From Leptofilum sp041748655 (lineage in GTDB: Bacteria > Chloroflexota > Anaerolineae > Promineifilales > Promineifilaceae), in assembly GCA_041748655.1 (NCBI GenBank), contig JBGTCV010000116.1, forward strand, positions 46,988 to 110,987: DNA of 64,000 nt. Reading direction: 5' to 3'. The position numbers and the translations under genes are program-made. This document shows positions 59,968-64,000 of the stretch, piece after piece; the stretch's first letter is position 1, and every line of letters begins with the position of its first letter. A model generated the notes under the pieces. It searched no databases, was not told the DNA's origin, and worked only from the letters and a program-made list of their open reading frames with translations.

Positions 59968-62217
59968 TCAGGCTCTCCTTGCAAAGCGATTGCGGAGTAG
60001 GATGGCGGATGCGTTCAGGCTGAGCAGCAGCGCCAGCAGAATCAAGATGGCGGCGGCGGCAATATTGCGGAACTCGGCCTGTGGACGCGAGGTCCATTGG
60101 TAAATCTGGATGGGCAGCGTGGTGAATTTGGAAAACGGTCCACTTGGATCAATCGTGATGAAGGTGGACGCGCCGATGACCACCAGCGGTGCAGTTTCGC
60201 CCAGGGCGCGGGAAACGGCCAGGATGGTGCCGGTTAAGATGCCGGGCAAAGCGCTGGGCAGGACGTGCGCCCAGGTGGTTTGCCATTTGGTGGCTCCCAG
60301 AGCCAGCCCCGCTTGCCGCATGGAAACAGGTACGGCGCGAATCGCTTCCTGGGCGTTGATAATGATGATGGGCAAGATAAGCAGCCCCAGGGTCATACCG
60401 GCGGAGAGGATGGTACGGCCGTTTGCCGTTGCGCCAGACTCCAATACCCCAAAAGCAAAGCCGCTGGTAAACGCCTCCAGCGCCCGCACAAAGATAGCCA
60501 GCCCCAACATCCCGTAAATGATCGACGGTACGCCCGCCAGGTTGTTGATATTGGTTTGCAGCAGTCGATTCAGCCGGTTATCGGAAGCGTACTCCTCCAG
60601 GTAAATGGCGGCGCCGACGCCAATGGGAAAGGAAAAGAGGATGGTGATCAGTATGACCCAGAGCGAACCAAAAATAGCGGTGCGTACCCCCGCATATTCT
60701 GGCGTGCTGGATTGGGGATCGGTTAAAAAGTCGGCCGTCAGCCAGGAACGGAAGGCGAGCTGCCCGTTGGGATATTGTTGGGCCGCCTCGGCGGCAATTT
60801 CGGAGCGGCGCAAGATGGAATCAGAAAATTTGTATACCTTGACGACATCTTCCTGGATAACTTCGCGGATCACCAGGTCGTAAACGTCGTCGTGGCTGCG
60901 CACGCGGCCAGTACAGCCAGACGGCCGTTCCCCCGCAGGCAGCGCACAAACCTCATTCCACAATTCCGGCGATTCAAACACCAGGGCGCTTTCATAGAAG
61001 CGCTGTTCCCGCTCGATGGTGCGCCCTCGACCCCTGTTGATATTGGCCGCCAGGATGCGCACCAGATCGTCTTTGGGCAGATCGACCAGCGTGGTTTCGT
61101 ACACCGTTTCGATGAAGAAATCCAGCGTGCCGCTGTCGCCGCCGGGGATAAAACGCTTGATGGGGCGGTCGGGCCAGGCGGGATTAACGTCGGCCCAGGT
61201 GACGGCCGTTGTGAAGAGCAGCTGGAGCTCTTCCTGGGTGACGTTGCTGACAAAGCTGTTGTTTTCATTGACCACAATGGCCAGGGTGTCGATGCCGACC
61301 TGGAATTCCAGGGGGAAACGGCCGTTCTTTCGGCACGTCTCAAATTCCCCCGATTTGATGCGGCGGCTGGAGGCGGCAATATCAATCTCGCCCGCACAAA
61401 AGGCGGTCAGACCGGCGCTGCTGCCTACGGAGCTGTTATCAATAACGCCATTGAATCCGGCGGCTTCAAACGCCGCCACCATATGCTCGGTGAGAGGGAA
61501 GACGGTGGAACTGCCAGAGATGCGCAGCGATCCGCCGCTGCCTGCCGGGTTGATGGCGGCCCACTGCCCCGGTTGTAAACCGAGGTCGGGGTTGGCTTGC
61601 AGCCAGTTTTGCTGGGCAACGGCCGTACTTCCTGCGCTGGTGGGCAAGTAGCCAATCTGGTCCATCTGCCCGTTAACGTTGGTGAGCAGATAGTTGAGGA
61701 AAAGATTGGCGGCCTGGTTGTTATCGAGAACAGAGGCGGCGGAGTAGAGGTATAACGGCCGTACCAACGGGTACTCTTCCAATTCGCTGACATCCCCCGG
61801 CGCAACCCCTTCAACCGACAGCAGCTTTAGCCCACTGTTCTCGTTTTGCTGGGTATAGGCCAGGCCAAAAAAGCCAATGGCGTCCGGATCGCTGGCGACG
61901 CCCTGCGCCAATTCGATGTCATCTTCACTGGGCAGTGTGGCCGTGGCTCCCAGAAGCTGTGCTTGCAGCACGTCCAGGGTTAACCGCTCTGGGTCCACCT
62001 TGTTGATGACCACCACATAGCCAAAGGAGTCGTTGACAATGGTATAAAGCAGCGTGCCCAGGGCGATAATGGCGATAGAAAGCGCGGCAATGAAGGCTAT
62101 CCGCCAGATTAACCCGCGCCGATGCCGGGTCTGGATTTGTGTTTTGACGGCTTCCCCTTCAGGATAGCGGTCTTGCTCGTCGTTAAACGGCCGTTTCGAT
62201 GGTTCCAGCTTGCTCAT
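59968..62217 (-). CDS. pstA: PstA permease with an inserted, half-swapped PstS-like domain
   Basis: The 749-residue protein has a first membrane helix at about residues 36-61. A large extracytoplasmic insertion (about 65-505) follows, then the PstA permease core (510-749; FSFPIGVGAAIYLEEYA, MRQAGLALGATKWQTTWAHV, RALGETAPLVVIG). The insertion contains both halves of a PstS-type binding protein in reversed order. Residues 96-195 match a PstS C-terminal half (SEDD, AIGFFG, YPLVRPLYLYS, IGYLP). Residues 230-370 match the N-terminal half (ISGSSTVFPL, GSSAGL, FCAGEIDIA, GGDSGT). Typical PstA has about 280 residues and no such domain. It starts by TAATG overlap with pstC. Ligand capture by the permease itself is inferred. 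Confidence 0.92.
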   Translation of the reverse strand: MSKLEPSKRPFNDEQDRYPEGEAVKTQIQTRHRRGLIWRIAFIAALSIAIIALGTLLYTIVNDSFGYVVVINKVDPERLTLDVLQAQLLGATATLPSEDDIELAQGVASDPDAIGFFGLAYTQQNENSGLKLLSVEGVAPGDVSELEEYPLVRPLYLYSAASVLDNNQAANLFLNYLLTNVNGQMDQIGYLPTSAGSTAVAQQNWLQANPDLGLQPGQWAAINPAGSGGSLRISGSSTVFPLTEHMVAAFEAAGFNGVIDNSSVGSSAGLTAFCAGEIDIAASSRRIKSGEFETCRKNGRFPLEFQVGIDTLAIVVNENNSFVSNVTQEELQLLFTTAVTWADVNPAWPDRPIKRFIPGGDSGTLDFFIETVYETTLVDLPKDDLVRILAANINRGRGRTIEREQRFYESALVFESPELWNEVCALPAGERPSGCTGRVRSHDDVYDLVIREVIQEDVVKVYKFSDSILRRSEIAAEAAQQYPNGQLAFRSWLTADFLTDPQSSTPEYAGVRTAIFGSLWVILITILFSFPIGVGAAIYLEEYASDNRLNRLLQTNINNLAGVPSIIYGMLGLAIFVRALEAFTSGFAFGVLESGATANGRTILSAGMTLGLLILPIIIINAQEAIRAVPVSMRQAGLALGATKWQTTWAHVLPSALPGILTGTILAVSRALGETAPLVVIGASTFITIDPSGPFSKFTTLPIQIYQWTSRPQAEFRNIAAAAILILLALLLSLNASAILLRNRFARRA

Positions 62218-63431
62218 TATTCATACACCTCGCGGTAGCGCTCAACAAAGCGGCGGGCGATCAGGTTCAAGATGAAAGTTATCATGAACAGCAGCAGGCC
62301 AATGGCAAAAATGCTGTTGTAATCAATGGAGTCATAACTGAGGTCGCCGCCGCTGATGCGCACAATGTGGCCAGTCATCGTTTCGGCGGCCACAAAGGGA
62401 TTGAGCACATAGCCAAACAGGGAATCGGTGCTTAGATCGAAGTTTTTTGGCCCGGCCCCTGCGGCAATGGCCACGACCATTGTTTCGCCGATGGCCCGCG
62501 ACATAGAGACGACAAAAGCGGCCGTAATGCCAGACAGCGCCGCCGGAACGACCACTTTGAGAGAAGTTTCCAGCCGGGTGGCCCCCAGCGCATAGGCCGC
62601 TTCGCGCAGCGCTCCGGGTACTGCGTGCAGGGCATCTTCACTCATCGAGCTAACCAGCGGGATAATGAGAATGCCAACCACAATACCGGCGGAAGCCGTA
62701 TTGAAAATTTCTACCGTTCCCACGCCAAAGATGGAGCGGAGCAGCGGCGTCATGAAAATCAGGGCAAAATAGCCAAAAACCACCGTGGGAATGCCCGCCA
62801 GCACCTCCAGAATCGGCTTCAATATGCCGCGCATCCGCTCAGAGGCATATTCGCTGAGATAAATGGCCGAGGCCAGGCCAATGGGCAGGGCGATGATCAT
62901 GGCGATGACGGCGGTCATAAACGTCGCCAGCACCAGCGGCCACAGGCCAAACTGCCCCAGTTGGGGAATCCATTTGGTTTCGGTGATGGTTTTGACGATG
63001 TCTACATCGTTGGCGCGTCGAATAACCAGACCGGCGGCGTGGGCGGCAACGGCCGTTTCCCGATAGCCTCGCTCTACGCTGATTGTTAGACCCTCAACCG
63101 CCTCAACCAGCAAAATCTCTTCATTCAGGCGCAGCACATCCCCTTCACGCAGCGTACCCCCTGCCGCGCCCACGTCAAAGACGCGGTCAGTTGTTGTAAT
63201 GTCTGCCGCAATCGGCTTGTTGGTGTTTTCCCACTGGGTGCGGCTAAAAAATGCCACAGACTCCTCGACCAAAATGTACACAATGGCCAACGTGGTGAAG
63301 ATTGAAAGAATGCCACACAAAAAGAGAAAGCCCTTAATCACGCTTTCGCCAATGCGCGGCCGCTTGCGCAGCTCTCCGGCCGTTACATTTCTGGTACTTA
63401 CCAGTGGTGAGACTGGCGTTTGTGTTGCCAT
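62217..63431 (-). CDS. pstC: Phosphate ABC transporter permease with periplasmic insertion
   Basis: The 404-residue protein has an N-terminal helix (ESVIKGFLFLCGILSIFTTL). The core permease follows from about residue 165, with SAIYLSEYAS, GIPTVVFGYFAL, REAAYALGATRLETSLKVVV and SRAIGETMVVAIAAG. Between them lies an extra extracytoplasmic module of about 70 residues (DRVFDVGAAGGTLREGDVLR, VERGYRETAVAAHAAG) that ordinary PstC lacks. The start at 63431 is the second Met of the longer frame. It overlaps pstA by one base and follows pstS after a hairpin. It forms the membrane channel with PstA. Confidence 0.93.
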   Translation of the reverse strand: MATQTPVSPLVSTRNVTAGELRKRPRIGESVIKGFLFLCGILSIFTTLAIVYILVEESVAFFSRTQWENTNKPIAADITTTDRVFDVGAAGGTLREGDVLRLNEEILLVEAVEGLTISVERGYRETAVAAHAAGLVIRRANDVDIVKTITETKWIPQLGQFGLWPLVLATFMTAVIAMIIALPIGLASAIYLSEYASERMRGILKPILEVLAGIPTVVFGYFALIFMTPLLRSIFGVGTVEIFNTASAGIVVGILIIPLVSSMSEDALHAVPGALREAAYALGATRLETSLKVVVPAALSGITAAFVVSMSRAIGETMVVAIAAGAGPKNFDLSTDSLFGYVLNPFVAAETMTGHIVRISGGDLSYDSIDYNSIFAIGLLLFMITFILNLIARRFVERYREVYE

Positions 63432-63450
63432 ACAGTTCCTCACAGGGCAA

Positions 63451-63482
63451 CCGGCAAGGCTGCATCAGGGCAACCTTGCCGG
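63451..63482. promoter_or_regulatory. Hairpin between pstS and pstC
   Basis: CCGGCAAGG (63451-63459) and CCTTGCCGG (63474-63482) form a perfect 9-bp stem with a 14-base loop. No T run follows on the minus strand. It is likely to protect pstS mRNA or reduce read-through into pstC, as in other binding-protein operons. Confidence 0.75.
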
Positions 63483-63507
63483 TTTAAAAAAAGCTTGTTG
63501 TTATCTG

Positions 63508-64000
63508 TTAATTCTGGGCATTTAGCCAGAACAACTTCGCCTGGTTCAAAGCGGCCGTACTGGCCGGGAAGTAACCCACAGAAACGACTTCTTCATCGAC
63601 GAAAGTGAGGTAAAAGTTGATGAACTCCGCCACCTGGGGCTTTTCGGCCATGATATTGGCGTCGCTGTAGATGAAGAGCGGGCGTGCCAGCGCGTAGCTG
63701 CCGTTTTCCACATTGGCGGCGTTGGCTTCTACCCCTTCAATGTCGAGAATCTTCAACTGCCCGGCATTTTCTTCAAAGTAAGCATAGCCAAAGTAGCCAA
63801 TAGCAAACTCACTGCCGATAACGCCCTGAACCAGAATGTTATCGTCTTCAGAGAGCTGCAAGTTGTTGGCCGAGAGCAGCGGCTCTTCGTTTTCGTCGAA
63901 GATTTCTTCTACGAAGTAGTCGAAGGTGCCAGAGTCGGTGCCAGGGCTAAAGCGAAGAATCGGTTCGGCTGGCCAGGAGGAATCAATGTCGGCCCAGGTT
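63508..64000 (-). CDS. pstS: Phosphate-binding protein, N-terminus outside window
   Basis: The frame is open to the right edge, so only the C-terminal 164 or so residues are visible. It contains PGTDSGTFDYFVEEIF, LSEDDNILVQGV, FAIGYFGYAYFEENAGQLKI, YALARPLFIYSD and VSVGYFPASTAAL. These are hallmark PstS segments in the normal order: DSGT first, then SEDDN, then YFGYAY, then RPLF-Y. The protein captures phosphate and delivers it to PstC/PstA. It starts the leftward operon. It also provides an in-window reference for the reversed order in PstA. Confidence 0.95.
   Translation of the reverse strand, partial: TWADIDSSWPAEPILRFSPGTDSGTFDYFVEEIFDENEEPLLSANNLQLSEDDNILVQGVIGSEFAIGYFGYAYFEENAGQLKILDIEGVEANAANVENGSYALARPLFIYSDANIMAEKPQVAEFINFYLTFVDEEVVSVGYFPASTAALNQAKLFWLNAQN

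Noticed and set aside
1..64000. ACGGCCGT enrichment explained by codon preference
   Set aside because: It occurs in all three frames, in both gene orientations and in non-coding repeats, so codon choice alone cannot explain it.

Overview
The window looks like a stretch of a Chloroflexota genome, probably close to Anaerolineae or Ardenticatenia. This is an inference from gene content: long extracytoplasmic proteins, Thr/Pro-rich linkers, a BTAD-type regulator, several M42 and M20 peptidases, lipoproteins and large hybrid histidine kinases. No rRNA, tRNA or CRISPR array was seen. The DNA-level signature is very strong. By my hand count the 8-bp palindrome ACGGCCGT occurs about 110 times in 64 kb, on average every ~570 bp, in all reading frames and between genes. 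It behaves like the HIP1 palindrome of cyanobacteria. Intergenic spaces also carry at least six families of dispersed hairpin-forming repeats.

Layout. 0-0.7 kb: two overlapping genes for related small proteins. 0.7-1.6 kb: three copies of a motif-bearing repeat and one small gene. 1.9-4.5 kb: an AT-rich accessory block, free of ACGGCCGT, with a DUF4145 (HEPN-like) protein, a protein with an RX4H HEPN signature, and an effector-associated-domain-like protein with two membrane helices. 4.7-15.5 kb: a clostripain-like lipoprotein lacking the expected catalytic Cys, a GIY-YIG nuclease bracketed by REP-like elements, a gamma-glutamyltransferase, two M20 peptidases, an alpha/beta hydrolase and a YdcF-like protein. 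15.6-21.8 kb: a complete fructose PTS (IIA-HPr-EI fusion, FruK, FruA) with a divergent LacI regulator and clear operators over a TTGACA-17-TACAAT promoter. 22-25.8 kb: two adjacent superfamily-1 helicases, the first split by an apparent 1-base frameshift. 26-30.2 kb: a NAGPA-like protein, a DUF4258 protein and a P1B-4-type metal ATPase.

30.8-36.3 kb: a co-directional set of BTAD regulator, unknown beta-rich protein, helix-hairpin-helix protein and subtilase with P domain. None shows a signal peptide, and the first part of the block lacks ACGGCCGT. 36.3-43 kb: a small Cys-pair protein, a sulfotransferase-like protein, a McrC-like nuclease without McrB, two response-regulator/histidine-kinase hybrids and a WYL regulator. 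43-46.4 kb: three tandem M42 aminopeptidases. 47-50.7 kb: a large membrane histidine kinase behind a structured leader with two hairpins that share a loop sequence. 50.8-58.2 kb: RluD-type pseudouridine synthase, LspA, a methyltransferase, two membrane-anchored beta-propeller proteins, and a TIGR03943/permease pair. 58.4-64 kb: a phosphate transport operon read leftward as pstS-pstC-pstA-pstB-phoU. Its PstA carries a PstS-like binding domain whose two halves are in swapped order.

All calls come from reading the sequence. No database search or structure prediction was run.
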